A program made the position numbers and the translations under genes. Below the pieces are notes generated by a model that was not told where the DNA came from, made no database searches, and worked only from the letters and a program-made list of their open reading frames with translations. Positions 7,871 to 14,289 of a DNA stretch of 35,232 nucleotides are shown one piece after another. Source of the stretch: a virus; the IMG/VR virus record IMGVR_UViG_3300050120_000208, positions 1 to 35,232 of that record. One strand, written 5' to 3'. Within the stretch, counting starts at the first letter, position 1, and each line of letters starts with the position of its first letter.

Positions 7871-8886
7871 TATATTCTCCGCATTTGGCTGGTATTTTTC
7901 GTTTGCTTGACGGCCGCATCGGCCATGATTGCCGTGACGCAGGCTTTCATCTTTGAGACGGAAACGGCGTTGCCGATCTGCTTAACCTTCTCGGTCTTCG
8001 TGCCCGCAAACTCATAGGCAGCCTCGTCACTATCGAACCCCATCGCAGCGGCGAGCTCGTGCGGCTCAAGCATCCGGAATAGAATGTCGTATTGCGGAGT
8101 TGCTTCGATCAGATTGATGTGACCGGTGGCGCATATTGCCGGCGTTGGATCATCGATGCCGTGCACGCGCGGGGCCTGGCATTCGCGCTCGCCGAACTGT
8201 GCCGCGATGAAAGCTAGTTCGCCGCGGTGCGCCGTCGTCAACGTGGGTAACGGATCGGTCTCAACATCTCTGGCGCGCTGGCTACCGTCGTCGTGGGTGA
8301 CTGGAACCACCATGCCGAACCGGCCCTTCGAGGTGACGGTAGGCAAGGGATTTTCGACGCTCTGGCATGTCTCGCCGGAACCTGAACCGTAGTAGGGCGA
8401 GATCAGGCAGTGGCTATGTTTTGCCACCTGCGTTGGGGTCGGTTCTTCGACCGATCGTGGCGCACCCTCGCCATGGCGGGAGAGCACGAACGGCTCGATC
8501 AGATAGCCGGCACCGCGACAGTTTGCCGTGGGTGTCGGATCCTCGACAGAATGCGACCGCGTCTCGCCGTACCCATCACCATGACGGTTGAGAATGAAAG
8601 GCTCGACTAACATCGGCCGCGCGCAGCCGTTGTGATCCCGTGACCCGGCCCCTCCGGTCGTGATGGTTGGAAGCGGCTCATTGGTTATGCGTGGTGAGCC
8701 TGTGCTTCCGGGCGCCATCACGAACGGTTCGGCCATGTAAATATGAGCAGCGTGCGAGGTTTGCGTAGGTAGCGGAACATCGATGCTGTCGGCCTTGATC
8801 TCGGCGACGAGCTCGGCGTCGTCTTTCTCGATCATGGTGTCCCAGTGGTCGGTCATCATGTGCCACCAAAGCGGACGAGCGGACAT
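7870..8886 (-). pseudogene. C-terminal part of a DNA cytosine-C5 methyltransferase
   Basis: 337 aa from the ATG at 8886. The end carries family motifs IX/X: DILFRMLEPHELAAAMGF and KQIGNAVSV. Before it lie six or so degenerate repeats of the form SVExPTPT...LIEPFVLxRHG, the variable tandem region seen in large phage C5 methyltransferases. The N-terminal catalytic part is absent: no SAM-binding FxGxG, no PCQ catalytic cysteine, no ENV motif, and none lies upstream, where a membrane protein gene overlaps the start. The reading frame is nevertheless open and ends in a coupled TAATG. It is either a remnant or a subunit needing a partner coded elsewhere; a remnant seems likelier. Confidence 0.8.
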
Positions 8887-9332
8887 ACTCTCTGCTTGAT
8901 GCTCTTGAGATATTGCCAAAGCAAAGAGAAGAAGCCGACCTTGCTGATGCCAATGATTGCAAAAACTAAGCATCCCGCTAGAAGCGCCACACCCAAAACG
9001 AATGCCTCTGGAAAGAAGTACGTTGCCACATCAACGAGCGGGCCGGCGTCGGAATGCGATCTCATAAACCCATTATGGAGCCCTACGTGAACAGCGCAGA
9101 TTACAAGGATGGCAAAGCTAGCTATTGCCACGCTGAAGAGAGGCACCCAGAGGATCGACCAAAATATGTGGCAGAGCGTCGTTCCCTGCTCGATGTAGTG
9201 TGCGCCGTTCCTGCTGCGCTCTATATTTTTGCCATCCTCCTTGACAGTGTACCAAGCCGTAGTCATGGGGAGGTGATCGCACGACCACACGAAATATCGA
9301 GCGAGCACCCCACCGGATTCCAAGCTGATCAT
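8856..9332 (-). CDS. Membrane protein of unknown function
   Basis: 158 aa from the ATG at 9332 (AAAGGA about nine bases before). A cytosolic N-terminal part (TAWYTVKEDGKNIERSRNGAHY) precedes two transmembrane segments: about residues 58-82 (IFWSILWVPLFSVAIASFAIL) and 110-132 (AFVLGVALLAGCLVFAIIGI). The tail is basic. It overlaps the methyltransferase fragment by 31 bases. A shorter start at 9266 has no ribosome site. Possibly a moron or superinfection-exclusion gene, by analogy only. Confidence 0.65.
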   Translation of the reverse strand: MISLESGGVLARYFVWSCDHLPMTTAWYTVKEDGKNIERSRNGAHYIEQGTTLCHIFWSILWVPLFSVAIASFAILVICAVHVGLHNGFMRSHSDAGPLVDVATYFFPEAFVLGVALLAGCLVFAIIGISKVGFFSLLWQYLKSIKQRVCPLVRFGGT

Positions 9333-9351
9333 TTTAATTTTCCTTTGCTGT

Positions 9352-10062
9352 TCATGCGCCTACGCGCCGCTTCTGCTCAAGCCAGTGCTTGGCGGTGAAC
9401 TTGGTGTCGACGTCCATGTCGGATTTGTTGACGAGCCAGGACAGGTAATCGCCGGGCAGCTCCGACCATGCTTGGCCGCGATGCTTGCCGAAGGTCACGC
9501 GGGGCAACAGTGACGGTGCCGAGCTCCACGCGATCATGTCCTCGACGGTGACGAGCTTCAGCGCTTCCATCAGGATGAAGCCGGTTACGTAAGCGTCCGG
9601 ACTCGCGCGGTGCGGCGGCATCGCCAACGCTTCGTCCAGTTCGACTTTCAGGAAGTACCGCAAGCATTGATTGGTGTGGCTTGGGCATTCGGGCCAGAGA
9701 CGGCGCGCGACTTTTAGTGTGCAGATCCAGGGGGTTTCACCGCCGGTGAAGAACTCCATTTCGAATCGCGCATTATGGGCGACGAACGCGGTCGGGAAAC
9801 CATCCATCAATTTGCGGAAGCCAACTTCGATTGGAGGTGCGCCAACAAGATCGGCGTCGGAAATATGGTGAATTGCCCTCGCTTCCGGCGGCATCGGTCG
9901 GCGCGGATTTACCAACATGCCTTCCGGCTCGCCTATCTGCCACTGCATCAGACCGGTGGTGGGATCGGCATCGCGGCCAACAACGTCACAAAACCCTACC
10001 TCGCAGACGCGGGCGTCTGGCGGCATTCCATCAGTCTCGAAATCGATGACTCTCAGCCGCAT
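9352..10062 (-). CDS. DnaQ-like DEDDh 3'-5' exonuclease
   Basis: 236 aa from the ATG at 10062 (GGAG nine bases upstream; TGATG overlap with the HNH gene). Exo I motif D7-x-E9 (IDFETDG), Exo II around HNARFE (residues 96-101, with E in the usual D place), and Exo III H151-x4-D156 (HRASPDAY) are visible. The C-terminal 50 residues (VTFGKHRGQAWSELPGDYLSWL) match the DUF3820-like domain that often follows phage DnaQ exonucleases. Expected to be a cytosolic ssDNA/RNA exonuclease in phage replication or recombination. Confidence 0.88.
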   Translation of the reverse strand: MRLRVIDFETDGMPPDARVCEVGFCDVVGRDADPTTGLMQWQIGEPEGMLVNPRRPMPPEARAIHHISDADLVGAPPIEVGFRKLMDGFPTAFVAHNARFEMEFFTGGETPWICTLKVARRLWPECPSHTNQCLRYFLKVELDEALAMPPHRASPDAYVTGFILMEALKLVTVEDMIAWSSAPSLLPRVTFGKHRGQAWSELPGDYLSWLVNKSDMDVDTKFTAKHWLEQKRRVGA

Positions 10063-10604
10063 CAGACATGTCTCCATGTTCGTCCGTCGTGAATGGCTTG
10101 CACCGTTGTTTTCCCGATGCCGTACAGAACGGCGAGTCTGGCCTGAGAGAGATTTCCTTTTTTTCGCTTTATCGCGGCAGCAGATTCGGCGGTGAGCCTC
10201 GTCATGTGGTTTTTCAGGCCCAGCAGTTTTGTGCCGTGCCGTTCTTGGTCCGCTAGATTTGCGATGTGAGTGTCCCAACGAAGGTTGGTGAGGCGATTGT
10301 TGCTCGGCCTACCGTCGCCGTGACAACCTTCTAGGCCGTCGGGGGCTAGCGAAACGAATGCCTCCAAGACTAGAGTGTGGACTCTCGCCGTTCGCTTCCG
10401 GCCTAACTGAACGTGGAGATGTCCACTCTTTTGCCTTCCGGGCCTTAAAACTCGGCCTCGGCATCTTTGCTTAACTGTGTGGACGCCACCGCGACCGTCT
10501 CTCTTCATATAAGAGATAACCCGATCCACACTCCGAACGCGCCCAAGGTCCGAGACCTCATACTGCCCCTCAAATCCGACAACCGGTTTCCAGTTCTCGA
10601 CCAT
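10062..10604 (-). CDS. Free-standing HNH homing endonuclease (NUMOD4-HNH_3)
   Basis: 180 aa. The N terminus is a NUMOD4 motif (WKPVVGFEGQYEVSDLGRVRS). HNH_3 core: H76 in RVHTLVLEAF, then GCHGDGRPSNNRLTNLRWDT near 92-112. The C terminus holds an HTH (LAVLYGIGKTTVQAIHDGRTW). Inserted neatly between a small gene and the exonuclease with TGATG overlaps at both ends, so it does not disrupt them. It is related in architecture to the HNH domain inserted in the Gp37/Gp68 gene at 1613-3163, suggesting two separate homing invasions. Confidence 0.9.
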   Translation of the reverse strand: MVENWKPVVGFEGQYEVSDLGRVRSVDRVISYMKRDGRGGVHTVKQRCRGRVLRPGRQKSGHLHVQLGRKRTARVHTLVLEAFVSLAPDGLEGCHGDGRPSNNRLTNLRWDTHIANLADQERHGTKLLGLKNHMTRLTAESAAAIKRKKGNLSQARLAVLYGIGKTTVQAIHDGRTWRHV

Positions 10605-10795
10605 CAGACAATCTCCGGTGCTGGATATTTCTTCACAAGCGTATCGAGGCCGAGCTGGTATTCCGCCGGCTCAAGCTTGCGCTCGGTGGTCGCGACAATC
10701 GGCAAGTCATGACAACCGACGCGCGGCTCGAAGATGATCTGCGGAAACGGAACGCCGTTGCGGGAAACGTAACAGAAGGTGCGGGGACGGTTCAT
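10604..10795 (-). CDS. Hypothetical small protein
   Basis: 63 aa from the ATG at 10795, which overlaps the upstream TGA (ATGA); longer frames to the right are arginine-rich shadows. It starts MNRPRTFCYVSRNG and continues VPFPQIIFEPRVGCHDLPIVATT, a beta-rich protein. Its stop overlaps the HNH start (TGATG). No family is recognised. Confidence 0.6.
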   Translation of the reverse strand: MNRPRTFCYVSRNGVPFPQIIFEPRVGCHDLPIVATTERKLEPAEYQLGLDTLVKKYPAPEIV

Positions 10796-11028
10796 ACGAT
10801 CGACTCCATGGGAATGCCGAAGGCGCCACAATAACCGCGCCTCTCGCCGTCGAGCTTCGCGCCGCGGTAGGCTTCCCAGCGCCAGGCCATGCAGGCAGAG
10901 GCCATGCAGAAGCAATCCACGTCGGGTGAGTTGCCGCAGCGGTTGACGGCAACTCGATATTCGCTGTGGTTATCTCCGGCGCGGGCGTGCGGGCACCACT
11001 TGGTCTTCGCCTGATCTTCAGTCAGCAT
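10792..11028 (-). CDS. Small cysteine-rich phage protein
   Basis: 78 aa from the ATG at 11028 (TGATG). The cysteine and tryptophan pattern WCPHAR...NRCG...CFCMASACMAWRW...GYCGAFG is one I recall from many phage and prophage small proteins of unknown function, probably zinc-binding. Coupled at both ends. Confidence 0.7.
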   Translation of the reverse strand: MLTEDQAKTKWCPHARAGDNHSEYRVAVNRCGNSPDVDCFCMASACMAWRWEAYRGAKLDGERRGYCGAFGIPMESIV

Positions 11029-11270
11029 CACGCCTTCCTCCGATAAAAGTAGACTGTGCCGCGTGGACCTTGCGCGCTGGTACGCTCGATCATCCCGGCC
11101 TCAGCCAGCATCCTGACGCAGTAGCGGATGGCGCTGTCGTCGCTTGGCCGATGCAGCTTCTCCGCGATCGCGGCGACGTTGCACCACTGGTCGGTGAGCG
11201 CGGCCAGGATCGGCGCCTGTAGATCGGCCGACTTGTTCGGTGCGTAGCGGCGGGCGGAGAGTGTGGTCAT
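11028..11270 (-). CDS. Winged-helix DNA-binding protein
   Basis: 80 aa. The sequence follows a wHTH pattern: APILAALTDQWCNVAAIAEKL, recognition helix DDSAIRYCVRMLAEAGMIERT, and a beta wing GPRGTVYFYRRKA. Likely a small transcriptional regulator. It is the first gene after the Tas-like gene in transcription order; 44 bases separate them and no clear promoter is seen. Confidence 0.7.
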   Translation of the reverse strand: MTTLSARRYAPNKSADLQAPILAALTDQWCNVAAIAEKLHRPSDDSAIRYCVRMLAEAGMIERTSAQGPRGTVYFYRRKA

Positions 11271-11314
11271 TTGCTCGGTCTCGTCTTCACGACGATGATC
11301 ACGCCAGGATGTGG

Positions 11315-12283
11315 CTACTCAGCCGCCTGTTGATGATGGTGAGGCAGATGGCCAAGTTTCCCGATGGCGTATGGATCGGTCACGGGCAAGCCCTCAAGCG
11401 CGCGCCATTTCGCCCATAGATCGGCCAGAAACATTTTGACCATGTAGCGGATGGCAGCATTTTTGATCCGACCGGGAGTCCACACATTTCGGAGATCGTC
11501 GCCGGCCTTGTGCATCTTCTTCCATTCTCCGACCGTGATCTTGATCCTCGCCGGGTCGCTATTGATCCGATGGCGATAGCTGTCAAACGCCTCGCGCCAG
11601 GGCGAGTTAGATCGCAGGAATGAAGGCCCCATCGCGCCTAGCAGTTTCATCTTCAGCCATGGATTATATGCCGTCGAAAGCCGCGTCGCGGCGTTGCCAT
11701 TCTTGTCGATGTATTCGCGGTCGATCAGATGCTCGGCTCTGCGCGACCTGCCGGCACCATCGGACCCGACGTCAAGGCCGGTGTATTTCCAGAACGATGA
11801 TGCATGACGCGCCTTGGCTGGGTCTAAATATGTGATCAGTACGGCGGCTAGCGCGGGACCGATGCCGCGAACGTCGGCGAGATATTCGGTATAGATCGGA
11901 ATTTTCTTGAGCGTGTGAACGAGCTGACCGAATTGAGATGTCTCCTGCGACTCCAGCCGCATATACTGATCGATCAGCATCAACTCTGTGTAGTCGGAAA
12001 TCAGCTCGTCGCCGGTGAAGCCGGACTCGAGAGGGATCGTGCGGTTGCGGGCGACGCCATCCGTCAGCCGGCGATATGACGCCTTGAGCTGATCGATGAT
12101 CTTCACCGCGTCAGCCGACAGTTCATCTGTAACGACGCCATCTTCGTCGACGATCTCTTCTTCGGTCTTAAGCTTGGCGCGGAAATTGGCGCAGAGGCGA
12201 AGGCCGGCCTGCATTCGCAGGGCTTGGAGATCGTATGATCCTCGGACCATCAACTTGAGAAGTCGGATATTTTCTGCTGACAT
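11315..12283 (-). CDS. Tas-like protein (Nop/IS110-C-terminal fold, no nuclease; TasA-like)
   Basis: 322 aa. The core at residues 127-170 (KIPIYTEYLADVRGIG, ALAAVLITYLDP, ASSFWKYTGL) matches the C-terminal region of IS110/IS116 transposases (Transposase_20) and the Nop fold pattern G-x-x-LAAxLI...AS..x.x.G. The following part (HRINSDPARIKITVGEWKKM, IKNAAIRYMVKMFLADLWAKW) is also shared with IS110-family C termini. It lacks the N-terminal RuvC-like DEDD domain of IS110, and no HNH is present; the first 120 residues are helical (coiled-coil-like). It is therefore not a self-sufficient transposase. A 28-repeat array of fixed 9-base spacers ends six bases before its ATG (12281-12283), and GAG of the last repeat serves as the only ribosome-binding-like element. 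Together these fit a TIGR-Tas effector of the nuclease-less class. No terminal inverted repeats are seen around it. Assignment by domain and architecture, not by alignment. Confidence 0.8.
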   Translation of the reverse strand: MSAENIRLLKLMVRGSYDLQALRMQAGLRLCANFRAKLKTEEEIVDEDGVVTDELSADAVKIIDQLKASYRRLTDGVARNRTIPLESGFTGDELISDYTELMLIDQYMRLESQETSQFGQLVHTLKKIPIYTEYLADVRGIGPALAAVLITYLDPAKARHASSFWKYTGLDVGSDGAGRSRRAEHLIDREYIDKNGNAATRLSTAYNPWLKMKLLGAMGPSFLRSNSPWREAFDSYRHRINSDPARIKITVGEWKKMHKAGDDLRNVWTPGRIKNAAIRYMVKMFLADLWAKWRALEGLPVTDPYAIGKLGHLPHHHQQAAE

Positions 12284-12288
12284 TTTAA

Positions 12289-12783
12289 TAACTCGCTTTC
12301 AGGGTCTGGGTTTCTGCTGTTCCATGGCTCGCTCTACAACTTTGGTGTTCTGTAAGTGGCTGGCTCGCTATTCTTCCGTGGGTTGCTCCGCGTCTCTGGC
12401 TCGCTATCGCTTATTGGGTTGCTTCATTAACGTGGCTCGCTGCATCAGCATGGATTGCTAAGCTGCTTTGGCTCGCTCCGATGGCTTGGGTTGCTATTTT
12501 CCTTTGGCTCGCTGCGCATCTTTGGATTTCTGGACGGAAGTGGCTCGCTGTAGTGGACTGGGTTTCTCTCACTTGCTGGCTCGCTACTGGACCTTGGCTT
12601 TCTTCAAGCGCCTGACTCGCTGACGCTTTATGGGTTACTCAGATCTCCTGGCTCGCTTCGGTGGATTGGGTTGCTAAGAATCACTGGCTCGCTGGCAGGG
12701 ACTGGGTTACTCCGCAGCGGTGGCTCGCTAAAAACGATTGGATTTCTTACACTCAATGGCTCGCTTGCGAACTCTGGGTTTCT
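12289..12783 (-). repeat. TIGR-like tandem interspaced guide array (28 repeats, 27 nine-base spacers)
   Basis: Plus-strand view: two 9-base repeats alternate every 18 bases without a single indel. Type 1 is TGGCTCGCT (12 exact of 14; TAACTCGCT at 12289 and TGACTCGCT at 12613 differ). Type 2 is TGG(G/A)TT(G/T/A)CT, 14 copies from 12307 to 12775, with variants TGGTGTTCT (12343) and TGGCTTTCT (12595). Spacers in order: TTCAGGGTC, GCTGTTCCA, CTACAACTT, GTAAGTGGC, ATTCTTCCG, CCGCGTCTC, ATCGCTTAT, TCATTAACG, GCATCAGCA, AAGCTGCTT, CCGATGGCT, ATTTTCCTT, GCGCATCTT, GGACGGAAG, GTAGTGGAC, CTCACTTGC, ACTGGACCT, TCAAGCGCC, GACGCTTTA, CAGATCTCC, TCGGTGGAT, AAGAATCAC, GGCAGGGAC, CCGCAGCGG, AAAAACGAT, TACACTCAA, TGCGAACTC. 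All differ. The transcript is expected from the minus strand, as part of the leftward unit (repeats then read AGCGAGCCA and AGNAAYCCA). The constant 36-base unit with two 9-base spacers matches the published form of TIGR guide RNAs as I recall it. One frame on the plus strand is open but for a TGA at 12613; the minus frame contains stops, so it is not coding. Confidence 0.88.
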
Positions 12784-12799
12784 GGCGGGAGACGGCATT

Positions 12800-13297
12800 T
12801 CACGGCCATGAATTCTGCATCAGGCCGCCTGGACTCGCCGCGAACTCGGCACGATCGGAGGAGCGGGGGATTATAGACGACGCCACCTCCGGCATGCTGT
12901 CCCTGCTCGCGACGAGTTTCTCTGGATTTGGACCTGCCACGGGCTCCGCATTCGTTTCCTGGCTTGTGAGTTCAGGCGGCGAGATGTTGAGGGAGCCCGC
13001 AGCAGGTTTCTCGGATTTTATCTTCGGCTTGCGTAGTCTCTCGATCATCGGGTCGAGCTGCGCCGGCGTCGCCAATGCCGGTATCAGCCGTGACACGCCA
13101 TAGCCCTGTCGAGATCCATCAAGGAAGCGCCAGAAACCGTTGCGAGGAAAGAACGAAACCCTGTCGGCAACGCGATATTTGATACCGTCAAGGTCGGTAA
13201 CAGTGAGGCCCTTGCTCTCAAGCGCCCTGATGTTGCAAGGCACGATGGTCCGCGCAATCATTCGCCGGCTCTGGACGGAATCGATGATCAGGTTCAC
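12800..13297 (-). CDS. Hypothetical protein, upstream neighbour of the array
   Basis: 165 aa from the GTG at 13297, in a GTGA overlap with the preceding gene and with GAGGAGG eight bases upstream. Residues 1-85 are the ordered part (SRRMIARTIVPCNIRALESKG, KYRVADRVSFFPRNGFWRFLDG); the rest is Pro/Ser/Glu-rich and probably disordered. It ends 16 bases before the array. I recognise no family; a role in the adjacent TIGR-like system is possible but rests only on position. Confidence 0.65.
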   Translation of the reverse strand: MNLIIDSVQSRRMIARTIVPCNIRALESKGLTVTDLDGIKYRVADRVSFFPRNGFWRFLDGSRQGYGVSRLIPALATPAQLDPMIERLRKPKIKSEKPAAGSLNISPPELTSQETNAEPVAGPNPEKLVASRDSMPEVASSIIPRSSDRAEFAASPGGLMQNSWP

Positions 13298-13554
13298 GGC
13301 GCCGGCCTCCTCGGATCGTTGCGAAAATCGGCCCATGCAGTGAAAGCGATATCGGGATCGTCGAATACAGCCCCGTTCGGAAGTTCGTAAACCTGCGAAA
13401 TCGGTTCAAGCTCGCCTTCGACGTCTACCGAGATGCAGATGACCTGTAGGCCGGGGCACGGTAAAACGGAAAACGTTTGGCGAATGCTGCCGTCGCGAAG
13501 CGCTTCAGTTTTTACCAACTTCGATGCTAAAACTCGTTCCGAATGTAACGTCAT
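13294..13554 (-). CDS. Hypothetical protein downstream of the pentanucleotide tract
   Basis: 86 aa from the ATG at 13554, with AAGGAA seven bases upstream (the last unit of the GGNNN tract serves as ribosome site). The longer frame to 13914 is discarded since its first 120 residues are the translated GGNNN tract (GRARQG-like low complexity). The protein is beta-rich (QTFSVLPCPGLQVICISVDVEGE, PISQVYELPNGAVF) and ends in a basic tail. Coupled to the next gene by GTGA. Function unknown. Confidence 0.65.
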   Translation of the reverse strand: MTLHSERVLASKLVKTEALRDGSIRQTFSVLPCPGLQVICISVDVEGELEPISQVYELPNGAVFDDPDIAFTAWADFRNDPRRPAP

Positions 13555-13560
13555 ATCGAA

Positions 13561-13965
13561 ATTCCTTGCCTGCTGTGCCTGTCCTCGCCGTGCCACTACT
13601 TGTCCAGACTTGCCTTGCCTGCACTGCTTAGCCGAACCCGGCCTCGCCGCTACTCGCTCTGCCATGCCTCGCCTGCCTTGCCCGTCCTCTACATTCCGCT
13701 CCACGCCATTCCACGCCACGCCTGCGTTGCCGATCCGAGACCTACCTCTCCGCTCCAAACCATGCCTCGCCTGCGCTGCCACTCCAATGCCCGCCTGACC
13801 TTTCCACGCCGCGCCTCGCCTTGCCTGCATCGCCTGACCGGGCCCTGGCGTACCTTGCCAGGCCGTGCCACGCCTGCATCGCCTCTCCTCGCCGCTCGAC
13901 CGATGCCGCTCCATTCCATGCCTGCATTGCCTCTCCGAGCCTTTGCTGGCCAGGCCGTGCCCTTC
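13561..13965 (-). repeat. GGNNN pentanucleotide-periodic tract
   Basis: About 400 bases in which the minus strand reads GG roughly every five bases: GGCAA, GGCGA, GGCGC, GGCGT, GGAAA, GGTCA, GGCAT, GGTTT, GGAGC, GGAGA, GGTAG and so on, with the phase shifting by one base now and then. Larger words recur (GGCGATGCAGGC twice). All three minus frames are long and open with G/R/A/Q-rich translations because the period is 5, not 3, so coding is unlikely. It lies between the recT-side genes and 13294-13554. I recall similar tracts beside recombination genes of other temperate phages, function unknown. Boundaries are approximate. Confidence 0.75.
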
Positions 13966-14289
13966 CTACGTCGTCGCCTCAAGCTGCTGCACTGAAGGCG
14001 ACCCCGTTACTTGCTCGACCTTGCCGATGCCGTGTTCCGCGCGTGTCAACGCGATCACCTGACGGAGTTCGTCAAGCTCAGGCAGCGGGTGAAGATCGAG
14101 AATTGAAGAAATACGGTTGAGGATCGCGCCGATCAGGGCGCGTCTCTTGTCGGGATTTGCTAGGATGACCTTTGTCTGAGTGTATCCATCCGCGCCGCCA
14201 TGTCTTATCGAGCATGTGGCAATCCTTCCTGTAATGTGAGTCAGATCATCCTGTTCTAGGATTTGTCGGCGTCCCTGACCTCGGCGCAC
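13966..14289 (-). CDS. Hypothetical protein overlapping the 3' end of recT
   Basis: Up to 107 aa if it starts at the GTG at 14289, inside recT; no ATG/GTG/TTG is available after the recT stop, the alternative being a CTG at 14244 after AGGA. The part beyond recT (HITGRIATCSIRHGGADGYTQTKVILANPDKRRALIGAILNRI, described here in pieces) is composed like a real protein: helices LIGAILNRISSILDLH and LDELRQVIALTRAE. Its stop lies at the edge of the GGNNN tract. The start is unsure; the coding content is likely. Confidence 0.45.
   Translation of the reverse strand: MRRGQGRRQILEQDDLTHITGRIATCSIRHGGADGYTQTKVILANPDKRRALIGAILNRISSILDLHPLPELDELRQVIALTRAEHGIGKVEQVTGSPSVQQLEATT

Noticed and set aside
11315-12283. 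Complete IS110-family insertion sequence
   Set aside because: The protein lacks the N-terminal DEDD/RuvC-like catalytic domain, no element ends are visible, and it is coupled to a repeat array in a phage operon.
12289-12783. CRISPR array
   Set aside because: Repeats and spacers are only 9 bases, two repeat types alternate, and no cas gene is present.
12289-12876. Protein with W-L-A-x-x-x-W-V-A repeats on the plus strand
   Set aside because: The frame has an in-frame TGA at 12613, no start or ribosome site, and opposes all neighbouring genes; the 9-base spacers vary freely.
13555-13914. Gly/Arg/Ala/Gln-rich N-terminal extension of the gene at 13294
   Set aside because: The sequence has a period of five bases, so all three minus frames are open and give similar low-complexity peptides; a good start exists at 13554.
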